A stretch of DNA of 64,000 nucleotides. It comes from Symsagittifera roscoffensis (taxonomy: Eukaryota > Xenacoelomorpha > Acoela > Convolutidae). The stretch lies in contig NC_087065.1 of the NCBI RefSeq assembly GCF_963678635.1, forward strand, positions 32,248,373-32,312,372. Reading direction: 5' to 3'. How positions within the stretch are numbered: position 1 is the stretch's first letter; the number at the start of each line of letters is the position of its first letter. The translations under genes and the position numbers were made by a program. The notes under the pieces were generated by a model. That model saw nothing but the letters and a program-made list of their open reading frames with translations. It ran no database searches and was not told the DNA's origin. Shown one piece after another: positions 1-10,234 of the stretch.

Positions 1-3000
1 TCCCGCTCAATAACTGTTGCCGTCCATTTCAAGGATTAATTTATTACACTCTCTCTGTTACAGTCCATCTCAAGGGTTAACTTCCAGTATATGTAAGACC
101 CGCTCAATAAATGTTGCCGTCCATCTCATGGAGTAATTTACTACAATCTTTCTGTTACCGCCTATCTCAAGGATTAGTTTCCAGCATATATAAGTCCCGC
201 TCAATAACTGTTGATTTCCATCTCAAGGATTAATTCATTACACTATCTCTGTTACCTTCCACCTCAAGGATTTATTTCCAGCCAATATATGTCCCGCTCA
301 ATAACTGTTGCTTTCCATCTCAAGGATTAATTTATTACGCTTTCTCTGTTACCTTCCACCTCAAGGATTAATTTCCAGCCAATATAAGTCCCGCTCAATA
401 AGTGTTGCCGTTCAATTCAAGAATTAATTTATTACACTCTCTCTATTACCGTCTCTCTCAAGGTTTAACTTCCAGTATATGTAAGTCCCGCTCAATAACT
501 TTTGCCGTCCATCTCAAGGAGTAATTTACTACACTCTCTCTGTTACGGCCTATCTCAAGGATTAGTTTCCAGCATATATAAGTCCCGCTCAATAACTGTT
601 GCTTTCCATCTCAAGGATTAATTCATTACACTCTCTCTGTTACCTTCCACCTCAAGGATTAATTTCCAGCCAATATATGTCTCGCTCAATAACTGTTGCT
701 TTCCATCTCAAGGATTAATTTATTACACTTTCTCTGTTACCTTCCACCTCAAGGATTAATTTCCAGCTAATATAAGTCCCGCTCAATAAGTGTTGCCGTT
801 CAATTCAAGAAATAATTTATTACACTCTCTCTATTACCGTCTCTCTCAAGGTTTAACTTCCAGTATATGTAAGTCCCGCTCAATAACTTTTGCCGTCCAT
901 CTCAAGGAGTAATTTACTACACTCTCTCTGTTACGGCCTTTCTCAAGGATTAGTTTCCAGCATATATAAGTCCCGCTCAATAACTGTTGCTTTCCATCTC
1001 AAGGATTAATTTATTACACTCTCTCTGTTACCTTCCAACTAAAGGATTAGTTTCCAGCCAATATATGTCCCGCTCAATAACTGTTGCCGTCGATCTCAAG
1101 GAGTAATTTACTACACTCTCTCTGTTACCGCCTATCTCAAGGATTAGTTTCCAGCATATATAAGTCCCGCTCAATAACTGTTGATTTCCATCTCAAGGAT
1201 TAATTCATTACACTCTCTCTGTTACCTTCCACCTCAAGGATTAATTTCCAGCCAATATATGTCCCGCTCAATAACTGTTGCCGCCCATTTCAAGAATTAA
1301 TTTATTACACTCTCTCTATTACCGTCTCTCTCAAGGTTTAACTTCCAGTATATGTAAGTCCCGTTCAATAACTTTTGCCGTCCATCTCAAAGAGTAATTT
1401 ACTACACTCTCTCTGTTACGGCCTATCTCAAGGATTAGTTTCCAGCATATATAAGTCCCGCTCACTAACTGTAGCTTTCCATCTCAAGGACTAATTTATT
1501 ACACTCTCTCTGTTACCTTCCAACTAAAGGATTAATTTCCAGCCAATATATGTCCCGCTCAATAACTGTTGCCGTCCATTTCAAGGATTAATTTATTACA
1601 CTCTCTCTGTTACCGTCCATCTCAAGGGTTAACTTCCAGTATATGTAAGACCCGCTCAATAACTGTTGCCGTCGATCTCAAGGAGTAATTTACTACACTC
1701 TCTCTGTTACCGCCTATCTCAAGGATTAGTTTCCAGCATATATAAGTCCCGCTCAATAACTGTTGATTTCCATCTCAAGGATTAATTCATTACACTCTCT
1801 CTGTTACCTTCCACCTCATGGATTAATTTCCAGCCAATATATGTCCCGCTCAATAACTGTTGCCGCCCATTTCAAGAATTAATTTATTACACTCTCTCTG
1901 TTACCGTCCATCTCAAGGGTTAACTTCCAGCATACGTAAGACCCGCTCAATAACTGTTGCCGTCGATCTCAAGGAGTAATTTACTACACTCTCTCTGTTA
2001 CCGCCTATCTCAAGGATTAGTTTCCAGCACATATAAGTCCCGCTCAATAACTGTTGATTTCCATCTCAAGGATTAATTCATTACACTCTCTCTGTTACCT
2101 TCCACCTCAAGGATTAATTTCCAGCCAATATATGTCCCGCTCAATAACTGTTGCCGCCCATTTCAAGAATTAATTTATTACACTCTCTCTATTACCGTCT
2201 CTCTCAAGGTTTAACTTCCAGTATATGTAAGTCCCGCTCAATAACTTTTGCCGTCCATCTCAAGGAGTAATTTACTACACTCTCTCTGTTACGGCCTATC
2301 TCAAGGATTAGTTTCCAGCATATATAAGTCCCGCTCAATAACTGTTGCTTTCCATCTCAAGGATTAATTTATTACACTCTCTCTGTTACCTTCCAACTAA
2401 AGGATTAATTTCCAGCCAATATATGTCCCGCTCAATAACTGTTGCCGTCCATTTCAAGGAATAATTTATTACACTCTCTCTGTTACCGTCCATCTCAAGG
2501 GTTAACTTCCAGTATATGTAAGACCCGCTCAAAAACTGTTGCCGTCGATCTCAAGGAGTAATTTACTACACTCTCTCTGTTACCGCCTATCTCAAGGATT
2601 AATTTCCAGCATATATAAGTCCCGCTCAATAACTGTTGATTTCCATCTCAAGGATTAATTCATTACACTCTCTCTGTTACCTTCCACCTCAAGGATTAAT
2701 TTCCAGCCAATATATGTCCCGCTCAATAACTGTTGCCGCCCATTTCAAGAATTAATTTATTACACTCTCTCTGTTACCGTCCATCTCAAGGGTTAACTTC
2801 CAGTATATGTAAGTCCCGCTCAATAACTGTTGCCATCCATCTCAAGGAGTAATTTACTACACTCTCTCTGTTACCGCCTATCTCAAGGATTAGTTTCCAG
2901 CATATATAAATCCCGCTCAATAACTGTTGCTTTCCATCTCAAGGATTAATTTATTACACTCTCTCTATTACCGTCCATCTAAAGGGTTATCTTCCAGTAT

Positions 3001-4862
3001 ATGTCAGAATCCCGCTCAATAACTGTTGCCGTCCATCTCAAGGAGTAATTTACTACACTCTCTTTGTTACCGCCTATCTCAAGGATAAGTTTCCAGCATA
3101 TATGAGTCCCGCTCAATAACTGTTGCTTTCCATCTCAAGGATTAATTTATTACACTCTCTCTGTTACCTTCCACCTCAGGGATTAGTTTCCAGCCAATAT
3201 AAGTCCCGCTCAATATACGTTGCCGTCCATCTCAAGGATTAATTTATTACACTCTCTCTGTTACCTTCCACCTCAAGGATTAATTTCCAGCCAATATATG
3301 TTCCGCTCAATAACTGTTGCCGTCCATTTCAAGGATTAATTTATTACACTCTCTCTATTACCGTCCATCTCAAGGGTTAACTTCCAGTATATGTAAGTCC
3401 CGCTCAATAACTGTTGCCGTCCATCTCAAGGAGTAATTTACTACACTCTCTCTATTACCACCTATTTTAAGGATTAATTTCCAGTATATGTAAGTCCCGC
3501 TCAATAACTGTTGCTTTCCATCTCAAGGATTAATTTATTACACTCTCTCTGTTACCTTCCACCTCAAGGATCAATTTCCAGCCAATATAAGTCCCGCTCA
3601 ATAACTGTTGCCGTCCATCTCAAGGATTAATTTATTACATTCTCACTGTTACCAGTATATTTAAGTCCAGTATATGTAAGTATATGTAAGTCCCGCTCAA
3701 TAACTGTTGCCGTCCATCTCAAGGATTATTTTATTACAAACTCTCTGTTACCTTCCACCTCGGGGATTTATTTCCAGCCAATATAAGTCCTGCTCAATAA
3801 CTGTTGCTGTCCATTTCAAGGATTAATTTATTACACTCTGTCTGTTACCGTCCATCTCAAGGGTTAACTTCCAGTATATGTAAGTCCCGCTCAATAACTG
3901 TTGCCGTCCAGCTCAAGGATTTATTACACACTCTCTGTTACCTTCCACCTCAGGGATTAATTTACAGCCAATATAAGTCCCGCTCAATAACTGTTGCCGT
4001 CCATCTCAAGGATTAATTTATTACACACTCTCTGTTGCCTTCCATCTCCGGGATTAATTTACAGCCAATATAAGTCCCGCTCAATAACTGTTGCCGTCCA
4101 TCTCAAGGATTAATTTATTACACACTCTCTGTTGCCTTCCATCTCAAGGGTTAACTTCCAGTATATGTAAGTCCCGCACAATAACTGTTGCTGTCCATCT
4201 CAAGGATTAATTTATTACACACTCTCAGTTACCGTCCATCTCAAGGGTTAACTTCCAGTATATGTAAGTCCCGCTCAATAACTGTTGCCGTCCATCTCAA
4301 GGATTAATTTATTACACTCTCTCTGTTACCGTCCATCTCAAGGGTTAACTTCCAGTATATGTAAGTCCCGCTCAATAACTGTTGCCGTCCATCTCAAGGA
4401 GTAATTTATTACACACTCTCAGTTACCTTCCATCTCAAGGGTTAACCTCCAGTATATGTAAGTCCCGCTCAATAACTGTTGCCGTCCATCTCAAGGATTA
4501 ATTTATTACACTCTCTCTGTTACCGTCCATCTCAAGGGTTAACTTCCAGTATATGTAAGTCCCGCTCAATAACTGTTGCCGTCCATCTCAAGGATTAATT
4601 TATTACACTCTCTCTGTTACCGTCCATCTCAAGGGTTAACTTCCAGTATATGTAAGTCCCGCTCAATAACTGTTGCCGTCCATCTCAAGGATTAATTTAT
4701 TATACACTCTCTGTTACCGTCCATCTCAAGGGTTAACTTCCAGTATATGTAAGTCTCGCTCAATAACTGTTGCCGTCCATCTCAAGGATTAATTTATTAC
4801 ACACTCTCTGTTGCCGCCCATCTCCGGGATTAATTTCCAGCATATGTAAGTACCGCTCATTG
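1..4862. repeat. 97-bp satellite array, about 50 units, with higher-order structure
   Basis: The array is built from units of 97 bp, measured between successive TCCCGCTCAATAACTG boxes (for example 4269 and 4366). Each unit is itself a dimer: a first half with GTTGCCGTCCATCTCAAGG and a second half with GTTACCGTCCATCTCAAGG, offset 41 bp. In the left 3 kb several monomer variants alternate. A variant with CCGTTCAATTCAAG recurs at 388 bp (4 x 97), and a TTGATTTCC variant recurs at 291 bp and 583 bp (3 and 6 units). From about 3.9 kb the units are nearly uniform. The array lies in the intron after the last visible dynein exon. Open frames inside it are by-products of the repeat. Confidence 0.95.
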
Positions 4863-5047
4863 ACTTTCACGGAGCGAGCGAAAATTTTCGAACACTCCAC
4901 ATTTTACACTCATCTAATGAATTACTTTACATTTCACTGGAAATTCGACTTTTTCATGAGTTGAGCAGAAAAATTAAGAAAGAAGTTGAACAAGATTGCT
5001 CCTGTACATAATTTGTTCACTAGTTTGAACTATATGTGTGAGCTGAC
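4863..5047. other. intron sequence between satellite and exon, nothing recognised
   Basis: Unique AT-rich sequence. It contains the 5' splice site of the next dynein intron (GT at 5047-5046, minus strand) and no other recognisable feature. Confidence 0.6.
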
Positions 5048-5239
5048 CTTATTATTTGCTTCGAGGTAGTTGAACAAAACCATTGCGGAGATTGTCAGGT
5101 CGCCTGTGTTAAATGGGTAAACCCTATTCCAGCCCTGGGGTCCAAATTTGCGTCTCTCTGCCACCACTGCGTGGAAGTAACACAGCGAGAACAGAATACT
5201 CTTGAACTCGGCCTCCTTGGAACACATTTCCAGTGTTTC
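5048..5239 (-). CDS. DNAH: axonemal dynein heavy chain, exon 5 of 5 seen here (AAA6, distal part)
   Basis: 192 bp, phase 0 at both ends, 64 codons. The minus strand reads [15 protein letters not shown], then [18 protein letters not shown], then FNTGDLTIS and YLEANNK. These are hallmark blocks of axonemal dynein heavy chains just after AAA6, best matched to the outer-arm beta class (DNAH9/11/17). The acceptor is TGTGTTCAG|GAA at 5240 and the donor is AATAAG|GTCAGC at 5047. The residues join without gap to those of the exon at 18511-18764 (DNFSQ then ETLEMC). Family proteins have roughly 300 further residues, which must lie beyond the left edge. The protein is the force-generating ATPase of ciliary outer arms. 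The subclass is inferred from memory of the family. Confidence 0.96.
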
Positions 5240-6071
5240 CTGAACACACCACACAACAAAATAATTCAGGCACTGTAGGTTCGACTGCATAGTTATCAAA
5301 CATAAACTTAAAACTTCGCGAAAAAAAATTAAGAATACAAAAGTCAAGTTAAATGAAATTAAGCAGATATGATACAGAAATGGTTCCGCTTTTTTCGATT
5401 TCCGCGATCAAAAATTACAAACAGTAATAAGAAAAGGATACAATTATAGGCCATACAATTGACGTCCTGAGCTCAAATTCAAAAAAGAATCCCAGTATGA
5501 TTTGAAAAAATTAATTCAACTGGACTTACAAACTGCGCTGAACAGAATCAGAGAGATCATTAGAGATCCATTTATGATTTTTTCTAAAACAAAATTGGTT
5601 TGGCTGTAGAAAGCGGTTTGTGGCTCTTTTCTTTTTCCCAAAAACTTTTTAGTGCAAAAATAGAGTGTGGATTTTTTCACATTTTCTAATTGTTATCAAA
5701 ACTGACACGCGGACTGTTTAGGCCGAAATAAAATTTTTAGTCTGCATACTTAACTTTGTAAACCCACTCCGTTCACCGACCATAAAAAATCTGCTCGTGC
5801 GGGTTGTGGTAAGGAAAAAGAACCAGCGGTTTGCCGAAAAAAAAAAATAAGTTATACAGTAAATTTTGATCTTTTTTTCTTTAGTTTTCAACTTTTCGAC
5901 AATTTGAAATGCCACGTTATTTCAAATTTATATTCAATTTGCACCGAACTTCAAAGAAAGTGAGGAATATTCATGCTCGGGATGTCTTTTTTCTCTAATT
6001 CAGACCAGTCTTCAAGAAATTGCCCCTGTGTAATCGACCTCTGAATCTTCGTGGTCCCGCTGAGTTCACGC
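5240..6071. other. intron sequence, no gene seen
   Basis: AT-rich intronic DNA with poly-A and poly-T tracts. Short open frames lack any recognisable similarity. Confidence 0.5.
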
Positions 6072-6353
6072 ACCACTATAATAACCTAACACGACTGATT
6101 GTCTGATACCTTGATGTTTTTATTCGTGGTGCTTCATCTCACACTACTTAATTGTTCCGAACTTTTTTGAGTCAACCTAATGGGTCATTTTGATAACATG
6201 AACTTTCTTATCATTTCACACTAAAATTTAAAATTATTAGCCTAAAATTCTGTATTTCTCGAAATATCACGAAACCATAAACTATTCGACACCACTATTA
6301 TAAGCAGTGTTAATATTTCTCAATAAAAGCAGAAGACTGCTTATAATAGTGGT
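6072..6353. mobile_element. foldback/MITE-like element
   Basis: An exact 18-bp inverted repeat is present: ACCACTATTATAAGCAGT at 6292-6309 and its reverse complement at 6336-6353. A third related arm, ACCACTATAATAA, starts near 6072, so the right arm could be the terminal inverted repeat of a 282-bp element. No target-site duplication is convincing. The hairpin is seen directly; the element extent is inference. Confidence 0.5.
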
Positions 6354-6444
6354 CTAGTATGATATGCTTTCGCATCTAGTCACCCATCTCCCTTCCTTGA
6401 TTCCTGGTTCTATATAAAGATTCGCCAATCAGTGACGACTTTAG

Positions 6445-6849
6445 CGAGTTAGGTCCTTGAGGTTAACTCATAGAGTAATTTCGGATAGGGTACACCGTCT
6501 GCTCGTCACGCTATCTTATTTTCGGCCGGATAGATTCGTGCAACTTCTTAGTCTAATACCGATCCTAATGTTACTCTTATATCGACTAGTCTCAGGGTGT
6601 TTAACTAGTCTCTGCTAGGCTCAATAGATCTAGAGTATATTGGCTTATTGCGACTGCTTGGAGAGATAACTAATTTCTAAGTTAAATTCAAATCTCTCTG
6701 GTGCTGAAATTACAAGTAATTTCAGCACTTACAAATAAGTGGATTGTTAGTTAGATGGATCGTGATTGGTTAATATTAAATATTTTATAGAGATAAAGTA
6801 TCCAATGTATAACCAAAAATAAAATGTAGTTTAGATCAGGTTCCACCCA
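6445..6849 (-). repeat. LTR of element 1 (L1)
   Basis: Matches the element 2 LTR at 26639-27021 along its whole length, with an extra tract near 6590-6625. Read on the minus strand it starts GGTGGAACC, has TATAAAATA at 6789-6781, and a perfect 13-bp hairpin at 6701-6728. The core block with CACGCTATCTTATTTTCGG is shared with the LTRs at 19071 and 23811. No clear polypurine tract lies next to it on the internal side. Confidence 0.75.
6701..6728. promoter_or_regulatory. perfect LTR hairpin
   Basis: Arm GTGCTGAAATTAC, a 2-nt AA loop, then the exact reverse complement of the arm. The same hairpin is perfect in the other LTR at 26873-26900. Position inside the LTR suggests a structured RNA near the transcript end; that role is inference. 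Confidence 0.7.
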
Positions 6850-8456
6850 TCCGGGGTTTACAGAGTTTTTTAGAACTATCTTTCTTTCTGCAATTGAAGG
6901 ATGGATGATGAACGTTGGTATTTGGCGAACATCATTTTCTTATCCGGTTCCTCTTGAAGAAGAACATTCCAGGACAATGGAATCAGGGTTAGGAAATTGT
7001 TACTTTGTCACTCGACAACGACTGTGATCCCCAATGAAACAATCCGATTTCAAAATGGTTTGCTATGTCAGGTTTTTCTGTATTAGTAGAGAACTGTTTG
7101 ATGTGCAGCCTCGTCTGGGAATGGCGTGAAGATCGTGTTTGGAAGGGATGCCTTGTAACTCGGATCTGTACGTATACTTGAACATCGAGGTGGTCATTGG
7201 TCTACTTCAATGAAGTCCTTTTGTGCGAAGTCAGGTCGCACTCTAAATCCTTTGAGTCGTGATTGTGGACGGCATGTCGGTTGTGTTTAGCCATTCTTTT
7301 GTTCGAGTGTGATGGGATCGTCTAGTCTTTGGATGTTCGTCTTTGTTGTTGTGTATGATCTATATACTGCATAGTATGATTTGCGTTATATAAATTTTTG
7401 TTAATTTTGTTTTTTCAATCTTGAACTTAGCAAGTCGTTTTCACAAAAGCGTTTTATTTTAGTTCAGTTATTTTGAAGAGTTACTCACCCTTGAGTACAT
7501 CTTATTAAAAATTGAAGTGTGGTCACAAAGCGTGGGTGTAGCGCGGTGGGTTATACCGGCTATAAGCATGCTCAGGACGTCCTTTTCTGGTGGGTTAGGC
7601 CAGGAGTGGGAGTATGATTGCATGCTGTTTCTTTGAGAGGTCCTGTTATGTGATAACATTTTATGTTGGTTTTTTTTCTGGTCTTTCTTATGTCACTTTG
7701 GTTGTGTCCTTTTTTCAAAAATCAAATTGTTTTTGCTTTGGGTTTGTCTTGCGACTTTTTTGTGTTTTATTATTTTTTTCTTAGACTTTATAATAGAAGA
7801 AATTATCCAGTTTTAAACTGGGTTAATCCGGTTTCGGTACCGTTGGTTTTCTTTTCTTAGTCATGCTGTTATTTTATGATTTGTGGTGTTTAGTAAGTTA
7901 GTAAGCTGCATTGGTTAGTTTGGTTTAGTGTATAATTCCTTTCCAACCGGGTTAAAGGAAAGTTTGAAACTTGTTATCGCGTGTTAGAGTTGTTGATAGT
8001 GAAAGCTTGAAACTTAAAATCATTATTTCAACAGTTCTTCGTGGGCGAGCTGTGCGAGTTGGGATAGAATTCTTGTGCGAATGAAAGAAAATATTGAGAA
8101 GGTTAGTACTGCTTGCTCTTTTTATTAATTAATTGCATAGAATTTGAATTTTACTGCTTTTTGGGGAAGTTTAAAATTATAAAAAAATTTTTCGTCGTAC
8201 TTTAATTTTACTGCTTTGTGGGGAAATAATTAATAAATGAGATTACTACATTTGGTATGAATTTTTTGACTGCAGTATTTAGTGCGTAAAATTAATGAGT
8301 TGAATATAGTTTTAACAAGTTTACATTTTTATTTGTCTTTTTCTGTTTTGTAGATGATTGTGGTGTAAAGAGTAAAAGAATGAATTAAACGTTGATAGAA
8401 AATGGTTAGTACGAATTTGAATTTATTAGTTAAAAGTAATTTATTTCATATTTACC
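6850..8456 (-). other. element 1 3' untranslated region
   Basis: About 1.6 kb between LTR and ORFy with no convincing gene. It aligns with 27022-28559. Several blocks are well kept between the two copies, including GCATGCTCAGGACGTC (near 7567 and 27679), TTTTCTTAGTCATGCTGTT (near 7852 and 27971) and TTCCAACCGGGTTAAAGG (near 7942 and 28051). Confidence 0.6.
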
Positions 8457-10228
8457 TTAGTATTCTGGGAAAAAGCCGTGGGGGAAGATGTCGCGAATCA
8501 TGTCTGATGTTGTTAGTACTTTGGCTAGTATGGGTATGACATTTTTAGTTTGTAGCAGTGGCCAAAGCAATTGAAGTGCGTTGATGGTGTTTAGTTCTTC
8601 TGTGCCTACTGCGAACTCATAAGGTGTGTTTTGGATGAGGTTATAGATTTTATGATTATATTTAGTAATTTGAACAAATTCTAATATGTGTATTTCAATA
8701 GGTTGTATAAATTCATGCGGGATAATGAAGGGTCTTGATTCTTCATCATTGAAGGTCTTTGTGCGGGACAGAATATATAAATTTGGGTAACTGGGCCATA
8801 GTTGCGGAGGATGCCGTGGAGGTTAGTATTTTTATGTAAAATTTAGAAAAAATGGTGACGTGTATTTTGAGTTAAGAAACTGAAAACGATGGTGAGGTTG
8901 TCTTGATGGAGTGTGTAAATCAAAATGATTTTGTATAAAACGATAATAAATATAAGTGTGCGTTTGTTTAGTGCGTAACATAATATCGTGAGAACAGTTC
9001 AAATCGCGTTCTTGTACTGAAATTTATCATAGAAGTTTTCATATGCTTGAATATCAACTAGTGCTTCTGAAATAATATGAACATGCTTTCTATCAAAAAT
9101 ATTAAGTGTAAATACGTATGATGTTTTAATAAAAAAATTTTCTGTTAGTTGCGGGTTTGCGAAGCGATCTTCATCTAAAAATTTATCTTGGTTAGGACGG
9201 ATGATTTTATGATCGTAGTATTCTATTGAAAAATCGTTAGCTCGGGGTGCGGTGAATGTTTTTAATACTTTTCTATATTCAACGTAAGTAAATTGTCGAG
9301 GTGTTAATGATGTGGTGAGTCTATATAATATAATTTTATTTTTCTCGATATTTTCAGTAGTATTAGCTAATGGTAGGCAAAGGGGGTTAGTATAATTATA
9401 ATAAGCTGTCCAATGAAGTGTTGGCAATAAAACGTGTTCATCAACAAAATTTCGTGTTTCGTTAGCAATGGTAGGTGTATTTAATGTATATTGCGGAAAC
9501 GAGGGTAAGGCGATTTCCAGAAAATTTTTTGTGTTTGTGTGTTCCTGGTGATTGATATATTCGCGGGCTGTTCCGGGTTTGGTTGGGAAAGGGTGATTTG
9601 GGAATTTTCGTTTAAAAGTGCGATAAGCTCAGTTAGTACTGGTAGGTGTTTCGGTGGATGCGGATGATTGAGCTAATGTTAGAGTGTAGGCTGAGGAGGG
9701 TGTAGGAGTTGGTGGATTTGAGGATGTCATTGTGGATGATAGTTGATGTATTGTGAGAGTGTTGGGGTGTTTTAATTGGTGTTGTAATGTAATAAAATTG
9801 TCGAGTTCTTCGGAAATTTGGAGGGTATCTGGGGAATTATTATATGATCTGTCGGAATGAAGTGGAGAACAGGTTGGGGTTTTTTGGGAAGCGTAAGAAG
9901 GAGTGGAAAGGGATGGGAGTGGATGACTGGATTGGATGGGTCGAAAAGAGGGTTGTGAAAAAACTGAGGAGTTGGTCTGGGTATGGGTAGAGGGAGATGG
10001 TTCGGAGTCTGCAAATTCGTCGGGGGTTTCTACATTGGAGTTATTAAATTGTGAGATAGTATGAAAAACTGAAATATCTGAGTTAGTATCAGATTTCGTG
10101 CTTGATGGTATATTAATAATTGGAAAATCGGGTGGTGGGAAAGCAAAAAGTGGGATTATTGGGATTTGAGTTTGGAGGTTGGCTGGGTGGGAATTTGAGC
10201 GATGGAGGGATCCAAGTTGTCGGCTCAT
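8457..10228 (-). pseudogene. ORFy, unknown protein downstream of env (element 1 copy, broken)
   Basis: Starts at ATG 10228 (SRQLGSLHR), 6 nt after the env stop, and ends with a TAA at 8459-8457. The first 200 residues are rich in Ser, Pro and Thr. After a TGA near 9629 the frame resumes with AYRTFKRKFPN and continues through VLLPTLHW, RQFTYVEYRKVLKTF, TAPRAN and IRPNQDKFLDEDRFANPQL. Frame changes near 8999 and 8850 are needed to reach a C-terminal block (NTPYEFAVGTEELN, LLWPLLQTKN) that ends HGFFPEY. Intact length would be about 590 residues. There is no signal peptide, zinc motif or catalytic motif that I recognise. The same protein is found at 28560-30347, so it was a real gene of the family. 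Function unknown. Confidence 0.7.
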
Positions 10229-10234
10229 CGTGGG

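Noticed and set aside
1-4862. CRISPR-like array
   Set aside because: Whole units are similar with no unique spacers, and the locus is a eukaryotic intron.
3804-4964. Small open frames in the left satellite
   Set aside because: They follow the 97-bp repeat and carry no independent coding signal.
6405-6420. Plus-strand TATA box (TATATAAAG) as promoter of element 1
   Set aside because: It lies outside the LTR homology and the element's genes are on the minus strand, where the LTR has its own TATAAAATA.
7500-7600. tRNA gene or tRNA-derived SINE in the 3' untranslated region
   Set aside because: An A-box-like stretch is visible, but there is no B box and no cloverleaf.
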